A program made the position numbers and the translations under genes. Below are positions 1 through 5,766 of a stretch of DNA of 9,059 nucleotides, in pieces (positions within the stretch are counted from its first letter, which is position 1; each line of letters starts with the position of its first letter). Under the pieces are notes generated by a model that was not told where the DNA came from, searched no databases, and worked only from the letters and a program-made list of their open reading frames with translations. The DNA is from Proteobacteria bacterium UBA6920 (lineage in GTDB: Bacteria > Pseudomonadota > Gammaproteobacteria > SG8-11), in the NCBI GenBank assembly GCA_002448875.1, contig DKAS01000173.1, positions 8,874 to 17,932 on the forward strand, read 5' to 3'.

Positions 1-1
1 C

Positions 2-2011
2 ATCGGCGCCATGGTCGATGCGGCCATCGTCATGATCGAGAACGCGCACAAACACCTGGAAAAGGAGCAGGTGACGGAGCGCAACCGCTGGTTGATCATG
101 GGGCGGGCGGCGGCGGAAGTGGGGCCGGCGCTGTTTTTTTCCCTGCTCATCATTACGCTGAGTTTTCTGCCGGTGTTTACCCTGGAAGCGCAGGAAGGCA
201 AGCTGTTCAGTCCGCTGGCGTTCACCAAGACCTATTCCATGGCCGCCGCCGCCGGTTTGTCCATCACCCTGATGCCGGTGCTGATGGGCTTTTTCATCCG
301 CGGCCACATTCTGCCCGAACACAAGAACCCGGTGCGCCGGGTGCTGGTCGCCCTGTATCTGCCGGTGATCGAGTTCGTGCTGCGCCGGCCGTTGTTTACC
401 ATCGTGGTGTCGGTGTTGCTGGTGGCCAGTATTTATATTCCGCGCAGCCTCATGGGCGGCGAGTTCATGCCCGAACTCGATGAAGGCGATTTGCTCTATA
501 TGCCGACCACCTTCACCGGTGTTTCCATCGGCAAGATCGGCGAACTGTTGCAGATCACCGACCGGCTGATTCGCGCCATACCTGAAGTGCAGACCGTGTT
601 CGGCAAGGCCGGGCGCGCTGAAACCGCCACCGATCCCGCGCCGTTGACCATGATAGAAACCACGATTCAGCTCAAACCGCGCGATCAGTGGCGGCCGGGC
701 ATGACCATCGACAAGCTGAAAACCGAGCTCGACAATGCCGTGAAGATTCCCGGTCTGACCAATGCCTGGGTAATGCCGATCAAGACGCGCATCGACATGA
801 TTACCACTGGGTTGAAAACGCCGGTGGGGGTGAAGATCGCCGGCCCCGATCTCGATACGATCCAGAAGGTCGGCGAGGATGTGGAAGCCATTGTCAAGGA
901 AGTGCCGGGGACCCTGTCGGCGTTTTCCGAGCGAATCGCCAGCGGCCGCTACATAGACGTCGACATCAATCGCGCCGTCGCTGCCCGTTACGGCCTGAAC
1001 GTGATGGACGTGCAGGAGGTCATCAGTAAAGCGGTGGGCGGGATGAACGTCACGGAAACGATCGAAGGCCTGGAACGCTACCCGGTCAATGTCCGCTATC
1101 CGCGCGATATCCGTGACTCCCTGACGCGCTTGCAGCAATTGCCCATCGTTACCCCCATGGGGGCGCATATTCCCCTGGAAGAGGTGGCCAAAATCCAGAT
1201 CGTCGATGGTCCCGGCATGATACGCAGCGAAAACGCCCGCCGTACCGGCTGGGTATTCGTCGATATCGCGCCCGGGCACGATCTGGCGAGCTATGTCACA
1301 GAGGCGCGCCAGCGGGTCGAGGAAAAGCTGGTGCTGCCGCCGGGCTATTCCATCAGCTGGTCCGGGCAGTACGAGTATATGCTGCGTGCCAAGGAGCGGC
1401 TGACTTTCGTGGTTCCGTTGACGCTGATTATCATACTGTTGCTGCTGTATCTCAATTTCAAGAATTTCACCCAGTCCCTGATGGTCATGGGCGCCGTGCC
1501 GCTGGCGCTGGTGGGTGGATTCTGGTTCACTTATCTGTTGGGCTACAATCTATCAGTGGCCGTAGGCGTGGGCTTTATCGCCCTGGCCGGTGTTGCCGCC
1601 GAATTCGGCGTGGTCATGCTGGTGTATCTCGATCAGGCGTTCAACGAAAAGCAGCCGCGCAATCACCAGGAGCTGCGCGCGGCGGTGATCGAGGGCGCGG
1701 TCATGCGCGTGCGTCCCAAGGCCATGACCGCGGCGGTCATCATCGCCGGTCTGCTGCCCATCATAGTCGGCGGCGGTACCGGTTCCGAGGTCATGCGTCG
1801 CATCGCCGCACCCATGCTGGGGGGGATGATTACCGCGCCGCTGGTGTCGCTGGTGCTGATCCCGGTGCTCTATGTGCTGTGGCGGGGCCGCGGCCTGCCG
1901 CAGCAGCTGCCGCGCGCCGCCGCTCGCCAGCCGGACTATGCTCCCGGCCAGGGTGCGCGCGGTGAATACGACGCGGGTGGTCTGGGCGACAGTCCCTACG
2001 CCGGCGGTTAA
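2..2011 (+). CDS. cusA: CusA-type Cu(I)/Ag(I) efflux RND transporter, C-terminal two thirds (5' end outside window)
   Basis: Inner-membrane proton-driven pump of the tripartite CusCBA type, exporting monovalent Cu/Ag from periplasm and cytoplasm. The frame is open from the first bases, so the true start lies upstream; about 669 of roughly 1040 residues are present. Numbering from the ATG at 11: the TM4 motif GAMVDAAIVMIEN carries the proton-relay Asp (D3); its usual partners are E531 in GVAAEFGVVML and K570 in VRPKAMT. Three periplasmic methionines sit where CusA has its metal triad: M263 (RIDMITTG), M345 (GGMNVTET) and M403 (GPGMIRSEN). This favours CusA over the Zn/Co/Cd pump CzcA. The second Met appears shifted by one residue relative to E. 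coli CusA as I remember it. The last helix ends near residue 625 (LIPVLYVLW) and is followed by an unusual Gly/Ala/Pro/Arg-rich tail of about 40 residues. cusB and cusC are presumably upstream. The family is certain; the metal is inferred. Confidence 0.93.
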   Translation: MGAMVDAAIVMIENAHKHLEKEQVTERNRWLIMGRAAAEVGPALFFSLLIITLSFLPVFTLEAQEGKLFSPLAFTKTYSMAAAAGLSITLMPVLMGFFIRGHILPEHKNPVRRVLVALYLPVIEFVLRRPLFTIVVSVLLVASIYIPRSLMGGEFMPELDEGDLLYMPTTFTGVSIGKIGELLQITDRLIRAIPEVQTVFGKAGRAETATDPAPLTMIETTIQLKPRDQWRPGMTIDKLKTELDNAVKIPGLTNAWVMPIKTRIDMITTGLKTPVGVKIAGPDLDTIQKVGEDVEAIVKEVPGTLSAFSERIASGRYIDVDINRAVAARYGLNVMDVQEVISKAVGGMNVTETIEGLERYPVNVRYPRDIRDSLTRLQQLPIVTPMGAHIPLEEVAKIQIVDGPGMIRSENARRTGWVFVDIAPGHDLASYVTEARQRVEEKLVLPPGYSISWSGQYEYMLRAKERLTFVVPLTLIIILLLLYLNFKNFTQSLMVMGAVPLALVGGFWFTYLLGYNLSVAVGVGFIALAGVAAEFGVVMLVYLDQAFNEKQPRNHQELRAAVIEGAVMRVRPKAMTAAVIIAGLLPIIVGGGTGSEVMRRIAAPMLGGMITAPLVSLVLIPVLYVLWRGRGLPQQLPRAAARQPDYAPGQGARGEYDAGGLGDSPYAGG

Positions 2012-2045
2012 CGGCGAGCAACGCACTGTGCTCTTGTGGCGGCGT

Positions 2046-2076
2046 TTGGCCTGCAGCAGCCTTGCCTGACGATAAT
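2046..2076 (+). promoter_or_regulatory. weak promoter candidate before the DUF2231 gene
   Basis: The 89 bp between cusA and the next gene contain TTGGCC (2046-2051) and GATAAT (2071-2076), 19 bp apart, in a locally AT-rich patch ending in TAATATTTTTAA. No convincing dyad lies in the spacer. The gene could equally be read through from cusA. Confidence 0.25.
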
Positions 2077-2100
2077 ATTTTTAAACGACTGAGGACAACC

Positions 2101-2841
2101 ATGGAAATCATTCCAAACGTACATCCGATTTTTGTGCATTTCAGCGTAGCGCTGTTGCCGGTGGCTGCCCTGTTCTATCTGTTATCAGCGGCGCGGGTGG
2201 GTGCGAATCCGCAGCTTTGGCTGAGTGTGGCCAATTGGATGTTATGGACGGGGGCGGCGCTGACGCTGCTGACGGTCGGGTCCGGCGTCTATGCCTTCAA
2301 TACGGTGAATCATGACGGCCACTCGCACCTGGCGATGCTGGATCATCGCAATTGGGCGCTGCCGACGTTTCTGTTGTACCTCGCCGCGGCAGCCTGGTCC
2401 GGCTGGCGGGCGCGGCGCGGTGCGGCGCCGCAGGCTGCGTTTTACGTTTTTCTGCTGCTGGCGGTGGCGGCGCTGGCGGGAACCGCCTGGCGCGGTGGCG
2501 AACTGGTCTATCGCCATGGTCTGGGCGTGATGGCTCTGCCGCAGGCGGAAGGCGCCGGCCACAGCCATGATCACGCCGATGGCCACAGCCATGATGATAC
2601 GGATGGCCATGACCACGATGATGCGGATGCTCACAGCCATGATGGTGCGGATGCACACCCGGATGAACACGCCGCGGCGCATGACCAGGAGCAGGCTGAA
2701 CACGCGCATGAACATGCGGATCATGATCACGACCCGGCCCCCGCCGCCGCGGGTAACGGCGGGCAGGAGCACACGCACGCCGATGGACATACGCACGTTC
2801 ACGAGGCGGCGCAGCCGCATGCACACCCGGACGCAAACTAA
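2101..2841 (+). CDS. DUF2231-family membrane protein with histidine-rich C-terminal tail
   Basis: A 246-residue protein. The N-terminal NVHPIFVHFSVALLPV is the typical opening of DUF2231 membrane proteins (HPxxVHFPIALL). Four hydrophobic segments lie at about residues 10-31, 40-66, 85-103 and 112-130. They are followed by a hydrophilic tail (151-246) holding 24 histidines plus many Asp and Glu, as repeats such as GHSHDHAD. DUF2231 has no firmly established biochemical role. A His/Asp tail of this kind is usual in metal-handling proteins, so metal buffering or delivery beside CusA is an inference. An upstream in-frame TTG exists at 2062, but the ATG at 2101 is preferred: it has GAGG at 2091-2094 with 6-nt spacing, and the family motif starts immediately after. 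The side of the membrane on which the tail lies cannot be told from sequence. Confidence 0.85.
   Translation: MEIIPNVHPIFVHFSVALLPVAALFYLLSAARVGANPQLWLSVANWMLWTGAALTLLTVGSGVYAFNTVNHDGHSHLAMLDHRNWALPTFLLYLAAAAWSGWRARRGAAPQAAFYVFLLLAVAALAGTAWRGGELVYRHGLGVMALPQAEGAGHSHDHADGHSHDDTDGHDHDDADAHSHDGADAHPDEHAAAHDQEQAEHAHEHADHDHDPAPAAAGNGGQEHTHADGHTHVHEAAQPHAHPDAN
2557..2676 (+). repeat. 24-nt in-frame tandem repeat encoding the His/Asp tail
   Basis: Four consecutive 24-nt units start at 2557, 2581, 2605 and 2629, encoding GHSHDHAD, GHSHDDTD, GHDHDDAD and AHSHDGAD. A decayed fifth unit at 2653 encodes AHPDEHAA. The units share the core GCCATGA and the end GCGGAT or a close variant. The 24-nt period keeps the reading frame, so unit number can change without a frameshift. 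Confidence 0.85.
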
Positions 2842-2892
2842 GCGCCAGTCGTGTCTTTGGATTTTGGCCCGCCGGCGGCGAATCACCCAATC

Positions 2893-3038
2893 CGCCGGAG
2901 GGTAAAACCGGCGCCGGGCACCACCCCACGGAGGTATTGAAGGAATTCACCGGTGCGGGCAGTATGGGATTTGGTCTGCCGTGCGCCCGGTGACCAACGC
3001 GGGGTGGCGGCGCCAAGCCCGCCCGCAGTATTCCGGCG
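2893..3038. repeat. long imperfect inverted repeat between the DUF2231 and DUF302 genes
   Basis: Nested complementary arms share nearly one centre (about 2963-2970): CGCCGGA 2893-2899 with TCCGGCG 3032-3038; GGCGCC 2910-2915 with GGCGCC 3009-3014; CCACCCCACG 2921-2930 with CGCGGGGTGG 2999-3008 (one mismatch); and ACCGGTGCGGGCAG 2949-2962 with the imperfect partner 2976-2991. Together they could fold into a long interrupted hairpin or cruciform. The whole 2842-3074 spacer shows no plausible gene. The repeat could be a decayed palindromic mobile element or a folded leader of the DUF302 mRNA. Confidence 0.5.
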
Positions 3039-3063
3039 CACTTCAGAACCACTCATAACCTGC

Positions 3064-3068
3064 AGGAG
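3064..3068 (+). promoter_or_regulatory. ribosome binding site of the DUF302 gene
   Basis: AGGAG lies 6 nt before the ATG at 3075 and fixes that start. Confidence 0.75.
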
Positions 3069-3074
3069 AAGACT

Positions 3075-3458
3075 ATGTACGGTTTCAACAAACGACTTAA
3101 GTGTTCGATGGATGAGGCGGTAGGCAAGGTGACCGCGGCACTGCAGACCGAGGGATTTGGTGTATTGACCGAAATCGACGTGCAGGCCACGCTCAAGAAA
3201 AAACTCAACATCGACCGCAAACCCTACAAGATTCTTGGCGCCTGCAATCCCGGTTATGCCAATCAGGCGTTGAATACGGAACCCGATATCGGCCTGCTGC
3301 TGCCCTGCAATGTGGTGGTGCGTGAAGAAGCCGATGGTTCGATCGATGTCAGTTTCATGGATCCGGCCGCGGTGCTGGGTCTGGTCAATCGCCCCGATAT
3401 CACCCGCATCGGCATGGAAGTCCGCGAAAAACTCATGCGGGTGCGCGACGCGCTGTGA
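3075..3458 (+). CDS. DUF302 domain protein
   Basis: A 127-residue soluble protein covering one complete DUF302 domain. Hallmarks are the N-terminal GFNKRLKCSMDEAVGKVTAAL helix region, the YKILGACNPGYANQAL segment (residues 51-66) and GLLLPCNVVV (73-82), which match the family's LGxCNP..A..AL and IGLLLPCNVVV blocks. Cysteines are C10, C57 and C78; C57 and C78 lie in the two most conserved blocks. There is no signal peptide or membrane segment, so it is probably cytoplasmic. DUF302 function is not settled; the family is often found near redox, sulfur and metal genes. The MerR regulator starts 7 bp after its stop, so the two are very probably cotranscribed. A metal-related role is inferred from this context only. 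Confidence 0.88.
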   Translation: MYGFNKRLKCSMDEAVGKVTAALQTEGFGVLTEIDVQATLKKKLNIDRKPYKILGACNPGYANQALNTEPDIGLLLPCNVVVREEADGSIDVSFMDPAAVLGLVNRPDITRIGMEVREKLMRVRDAL

Positions 3459-3465
3459 TCGCGCC

Positions 3466-3894
3466 ATGCAACTGACTATCGGGCAACTGGCCCGGCAGGC
3501 GCAATTATCGGCGGATACGGTGCGCTATTACGCGCGTATCGGCTTGATTACGCCCCAGGCGCGAAGCAGCAACGGCTATAAGCAATTCGCCGAACAGGAC
3601 GTGCGTCGGCTGCACTTCATTCGCCAGGCGCAGCATCTGGGCTTTACCCTGACGGAAATTCGTCGCATTCTGCACCAGGCCGGTGAGGGGGACTCCCCCT
3701 GCCCGCAGGTCCGGGAAATCATCGCCCGCCGTATCGATGAGACGCGGCGTCAGGTCAAACAATTGGTGACCTTGCAAAAACGCATGGAAGACGCGCTGGC
3801 ACACTGGGAAAATCTGCCCGACCAGCGGCCCACCGGCCATTCGGTGTGTCATTTGATCGAATCGGTGACCGCGGACGACAACGAGTGCCATTGA
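3466..3894 (+). CDS. MerR-family metal-responsive transcriptional regulator
   Basis: A 142-residue regulator with the usual layout: winged helix-turn-helix at 1-70 (start MQLTIGQLARQAQLSADTVRYYARIGLI, then NGYKQFAEQDVRRLHFI), dimerisation coiled coil at about 80-113, and a C-terminal metal loop. Possible ligands are C79, H125, C128, H129 and the terminal C141-H142. C79 matches the coiled-coil Cys of divalent sensors such as ZntR (C79) and MerR (C82); CueR has Ser there. The CueR loop pattern C-x7-C is absent, as is the ZntR C114-C115 pair, replaced by NLPDQRPTGHSVCH. I therefore infer a divalent-metal sensor of uncertain metal, not a classical CueR. The start is chosen by homology; no good Shine-Dalgarno is visible, which fits translational coupling to the DUF302 gene 7 bp upstream. 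Such proteins twist promoters with 19-20 bp spacers. Confidence 0.9.
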   Translation: MQLTIGQLARQAQLSADTVRYYARIGLITPQARSSNGYKQFAEQDVRRLHFIRQAQHLGFTLTEIRRILHQAGEGDSPCPQVREIIARRIDETRRQVKQLVTLQKRMEDALAHWENLPDQRPTGHSVCHLIESVTADDNECH

Positions 3895-3900
3895 AAACCC

Positions 3901-3928
3901 CGGCGCGCCGTTGGCTTATCCGCGCCAA
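3901..3928. repeat. palindrome and small hairpin downstream of the merR-family gene
   Basis: CGGCGCGCCG (3901-3910) is a perfect 10-bp palindrome. It is directly followed by TTGGC (3911-3915) and GCCAA (3924-3928), which can pair over an 8-nt loop. No T-run follows, so it is at best a poor intrinsic terminator. Confidence 0.3.
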
Positions 3929-3939
3929 TGGGCTAGACT
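3911..3939 (+). promoter_or_regulatory. sigma-70-like promoter candidate for the 4142 gene
   Basis: TTGGCT (3911-3916) and TAGACT (3934-3939) are separated by 17 bp; each matches consensus at 4 of 6 positions. Transcription would begin near 3946 and leave a leader of about 195 nt before the ATG at 4142. The -35 overlaps the small TTGGC/GCCAA inverted repeat, which could be an operator or coincidence. Confidence 0.35.
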
Positions 3940-4141
3940 GAACCCCGGGTAAATTAAAGTTATCCACCCACCATACGTTAACGTTCCTACTGGCTCGCGC
4001 ACTGCATTGCGGCTCGCGGTAGTGAGTTGCTGCGTTTCTCTACGGGTCGGGCGTTGCTAGTCAGCAGGGCGCCGGTCTCTCCGAGTGGCAGTCCCGGGCG
4101 GATCCCGGAGACGGCACTCCTCATACTCAGGAAGGTGTAAC
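3940..4141 (+). other. non-coding leader with repeats and a hairpin before the 4142 gene
   Basis: I see no gene here. It holds a perfect palindrome ACGTTAACGT (3975-3984), an 8-bp direct repeat GGCTCGCG (3992-3999 and 4011-4018, 19 bp apart), and a stem-loop at 4083-4119: GAGTG pairs with CACTC outside, CCGGG 4094-4098 with CCCGG 4104-4108 inside around a 5-nt loop. The ribosome binding site AGGAAGG (4129-4135) follows the hairpin at once. It matches no riboswitch I recognise. Confidence 0.4.
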
Positions 4142-4780
4142 ATGACGCTCACCCATCCCAATCCCTTTCATGCCACTGAAATGACCGTCGCGCTGCAGGA
4201 CAAGACCATTGTTCATGCCATGTTGGTCTGTGGCCGGCAATGGTTGGGCGATATCGGTGTCGCCGACGAACAGGCGCAACTGCTGGCGGCGGAGATCGGC
4301 AGTCATGCCTCACCGGCGCAGGTGGCACTGGCGATGGTGACGGCGGCCCAGCACATTACCCGCGTGGCCTGCGATAATATTGGCCGCAGTAACCAGATCG
4401 ATCCGCAGGCGATTCCCGGCGACATGGATCTGGTCGTGGCCTACGGCCTGTTTCTGCTGGCGGGCATGCACTCGGAACTCAAGCTGGCAGGGGTGACCAC
4501 GGATTTTCGTGAAGTTGGCGTCATTCTGGTGCGAAATTTCTACCAGGTGCTGGCGGAACCGGCGGCCACCAAACATCTGCTCGAAGCGATCGAGACGTTT
4601 CAGGTCATTGCCACCAGCAATTCGCAGATCATCCAGCAGTGGCACGAAAATCTGGCGAAACTGACGCGTATTTATCTGCTGCAAACCGCCAACCTCAATC
4701 CGCAGCTGGAGCATGTGCAATGTATCCCGCTGTTCGGCAGTATGCTGTCGGGTCTGCTGGCGGTGGCCCAGGGGCAGTAA
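4142..4780 (+). CDS. hypothetical protein, probably all-helical and soluble
   Basis: A 212-residue protein that I do not recognise. The start at 4142 follows AGGAAGG (4129-4135); the frame is open upstream to 4085, but that part overlaps the leader hairpin and reads like non-coding sequence. The composition suggests mostly amphipathic helices, for example the stretches around DEQAQLLAAEIGSH, LVVAYGLFLLAGMHSEL and LLEAIETFQVIAT. There is no signal peptide, no clear membrane helix and no recognisable catalytic or metal motif; the few Cys (such as C30) are scattered. It is flanked by the MerR-family gene with its own putative promoter, and it converges with the hydrolase gene 18 bp away. Codon use and GC content look like those of its neighbours, so it is probably a genuine resident gene. 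No function is proposed. Confidence 0.75.
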   Translation: MTLTHPNPFHATEMTVALQDKTIVHAMLVCGRQWLGDIGVADEQAQLLAAEIGSHASPAQVALAMVTAAQHITRVACDNIGRSNQIDPQAIPGDMDLVVAYGLFLLAGMHSELKLAGVTTDFREVGVILVRNFYQVLAEPAATKHLLEAIETFQVIATSNSQIIQQWHENLAKLTRIYLLQTANLNPQLEHVQCIPLFGSMLSGLLAVAQGQ

Positions 4781-4798
4781 AGACGCTATCAGCGGCAT

Positions 4799-5332
4799 TT
4801 ACTTGTAGAAGATGTGCCTGCCGATCTTTTTAACCTTTATCTTTCTGCTGGCCCAGGACGGCCGTATGTAGTCCGCGTGGTAGAACAGGGCATTGTCCAC
4901 GGTGTCGGTATATTCCGCGAAATAGATTTGCCGGGCGATTTCCCGGGCCTGGTTCCAGGCGGGTTGCTGCAACGCCAGATCCACCCGCTGGGTGGTCCAG
5001 GAGAAGGCGCTGACATTGCGCTGGCTTTTTGCATCCCAGACCCATTGATAGACAACCTTGCAGACCTCGTTCGGGTAGGACGGGGAGCGCACCCGGTTCA
5101 TGGTGACCACACCCACGGCGTACATGCCCGCCTCCGGCTCGCCACGCGCTTCGTAATAGATATTTCGTGCCAGGCATTCCACCTCGCGGGCATCATGGCG
5201 ACTTTCCAGCATGGTTTGCACCAGCCAGACCAGGCCGCCAGCCAATAGCACACCGGTCACCCCCCCCAGCAACCACCCGCGGTTCAGGGAGTGAAAATAA
5301 TAATTTATGTTAATCCGCAGGTTACGTAACAT
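4799..5332 (-). CDS. SleB-like cell wall hydrolase (Hydrolase_2 family), membrane-anchored
   Basis: A 177-residue protein read on the minus strand. A short basic N-terminus and a hydrophobic helix (about 20-41, WLLGGVTGVLLAGGLVWLV) form a signal anchor, placing the rest in the periplasm. Residues 50-177 are a SleB/Hydrolase_2 domain: CLARNIYYEARGEPEAGM (53-70) with probable catalytic E61, then VVTMNRV, YPNEVCKVVYQ, FSWT and the closing NALFYHADYIRPSW...IGRHIFY. Family members cleave peptidoglycan glycan strands (lytic transglycosylase activity in spore SleB). In a Gram-negative background a housekeeping wall-remodelling role is more likely than germination. The first Met is kept because the next one lies after the membrane helix; its ribosome site is weak (GAGA). 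It is transcribed away from the copper operon, with no evident functional link. Confidence 0.88.
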   Translation of the reverse strand: MLRNLRININYYFHSLNRGWLLGGVTGVLLAGGLVWLVQTMLESRHDAREVECLARNIYYEARGEPEAGMYAVGVVTMNRVRSPSYPNEVCKVVYQWVWDAKSQRNVSAFSWTTQRVDLALQQPAWNQAREIARQIYFAEYTDTVDNALFYHADYIRPSWASRKIKVKKIGRHIFYK

Positions 5333-5368
5333 TGCTGAAGTCTCAAGACAGCCATCGACGGGGCCGCC

Positions 5369-5397
5369 ACCATAATGAAAATGAATCCGTAATACAA
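5369..5397 (-). promoter_or_regulatory. promoter candidate for the SleB-like gene
   Basis: On the minus strand TTGTAT (5397-5392) and TATGGT (5374-5369) are 17 bp apart, about 37 bp before the ATG at 5332. The -10 matches consensus at 4 of 6 positions and the -35 at its first three bases. Confidence 0.35.
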
Positions 5398-5440
5398 GAT
5401 TGTGCCGGTACCCGGGGAGGCAGGTTTGCGCCGCCCGTCA

Positions 5441-5475
5441 CAATTTTATTTCCACTATAAATAAAAGTAAATAGC
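5441..5475. promoter_or_regulatory. AT-rich tract upstream of the copZA promoter
   Basis: A run of A and T (ATTTTATTT, TATAAATAAAAG, TAAATAG) contrasts with the GC-rich surroundings and ends about 8 bp before the TTGACA at 5483. The place and composition fit an UP element or a nucleoid-protein site; both are inferences. Confidence 0.35.
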
Positions 5476-5482
5476 GGCCGGG

Positions 5483-5514
5483 TTGACATAGGAGTGAGTC
5501 CCAGGTTGTAAAAT
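5483..5514 (+). promoter_or_regulatory. copZA promoter with MerR/CueR-type geometry
   Basis: A perfect TTGACA (5483-5488) and TAAAAT (5509-5514, 5 of 6) are separated by 20 bp, longer than the 17 bp optimum and typical of promoters activated by MerR-family proteins. An imperfect dyad ACATAGG-N7-CCCAGGT covers 5486-5506, centred at 5496, with 7 of 10 base pairs symmetric. It begins at the AC of the -35, the same 7-7-7 arrangement as the CueR operator of E. coli copA (ACCTTCC-N7-GGAAGGT). The start codon of the chaperone gene lies 32 bp after the -10. Confidence 0.55.
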
Positions 5515-5534
5515 TCCAATAGACCAGTAACAGC

Positions 5535-5539
5535 AGGAG
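5535..5539 (+). promoter_or_regulatory. ribosome binding site of the CopZ-like gene
   Basis: AGGAG lies 6 nt before the ATG at 5546, supporting that start. Confidence 0.75.
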
Positions 5540-5545
5540 CCAGCC

Positions 5546-5758
5546 ATGTCGGTGACTACACGATTTCACGTCCAGGGGATGAAATGCGATGGCTGCGTCA
5601 GCCGCGCCAACGAAGCCCTGCGGACGCTGCCCGGATTTGAAAGTGCGCGATTCGATCTCAAGGGGGGAGGCGCCGAGGTTACGGGAGACGTCGATCCGCA
5701 GGCGGTGTGTGAGGCTCTGACCCGGGCCGGTTATCCGGCCGTGGTCAACAGCGGCTGA
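5546..5758 (+). CDS. copZ: CopZ-like heavy-metal-associated (HMA) copper chaperone
   Basis: A 70-residue single HMA domain. Residues 11-17 (GMKCDGC) form the metal loop with C14 and C17, which bind Cu(I) as a two-coordinate thiolate pair in this family. The rest follows the HMA fold: [24 protein letters not shown] (strand-turn-strand), then [18 protein letters not shown] with the usual AGYPA end. The loop lacks the His sometimes seen in bacterial CopZ (MHCxxC); this does not prevent Cu(I) binding in other members. It is cytoplasmic and should hand copper to the N-terminal HMA domain of CopA, whose gene begins 8 bp after its stop. It is the first gene of the probable operon driven by the 5483-5514 promoter. 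The symbol rests on family and position only. Confidence 0.88.
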   Translation: MSVTTRFHVQGMKCDGCVSRANEALRTLPGFESARFDLKGGGAEVTGDVDPQAVCEALTRAGYPAVVNSG

Positions 5759-5766
5759 GACGGCGC

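Noticed and set aside
2937..2968. TTGAAG - 20 bp - TATGGG as a MerR-type promoter for DUF302-merR
   Set aside because: The spacing fits, but the spacer has no 7-7-7 dyad and both hexamers are weak; it also lies inside the inverted repeat.
2242..3052. Long minus-strand open frames opposite the DUF2231 gene and its spacer
   Set aside because: They mirror the His/Asp repeat and GC-rich codons of the plus-strand gene, yielding Arg/His/Pro-rich products without domain patterns or ribosome sites.
3310..3465. Upstream extension of the MerR-family frame into the DUF302 gene
   Set aside because: The extension overlaps a conserved gene and adds residues foreign to MerR proteins, whose usual start is exactly MQLTIGQLAR.
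4814..5248. Plus-strand 144-codon frame opposite the SleB-like gene
   Set aside because: The minus strand encodes a clear Hydrolase_2 domain with its motifs in order; the plus frame has none.
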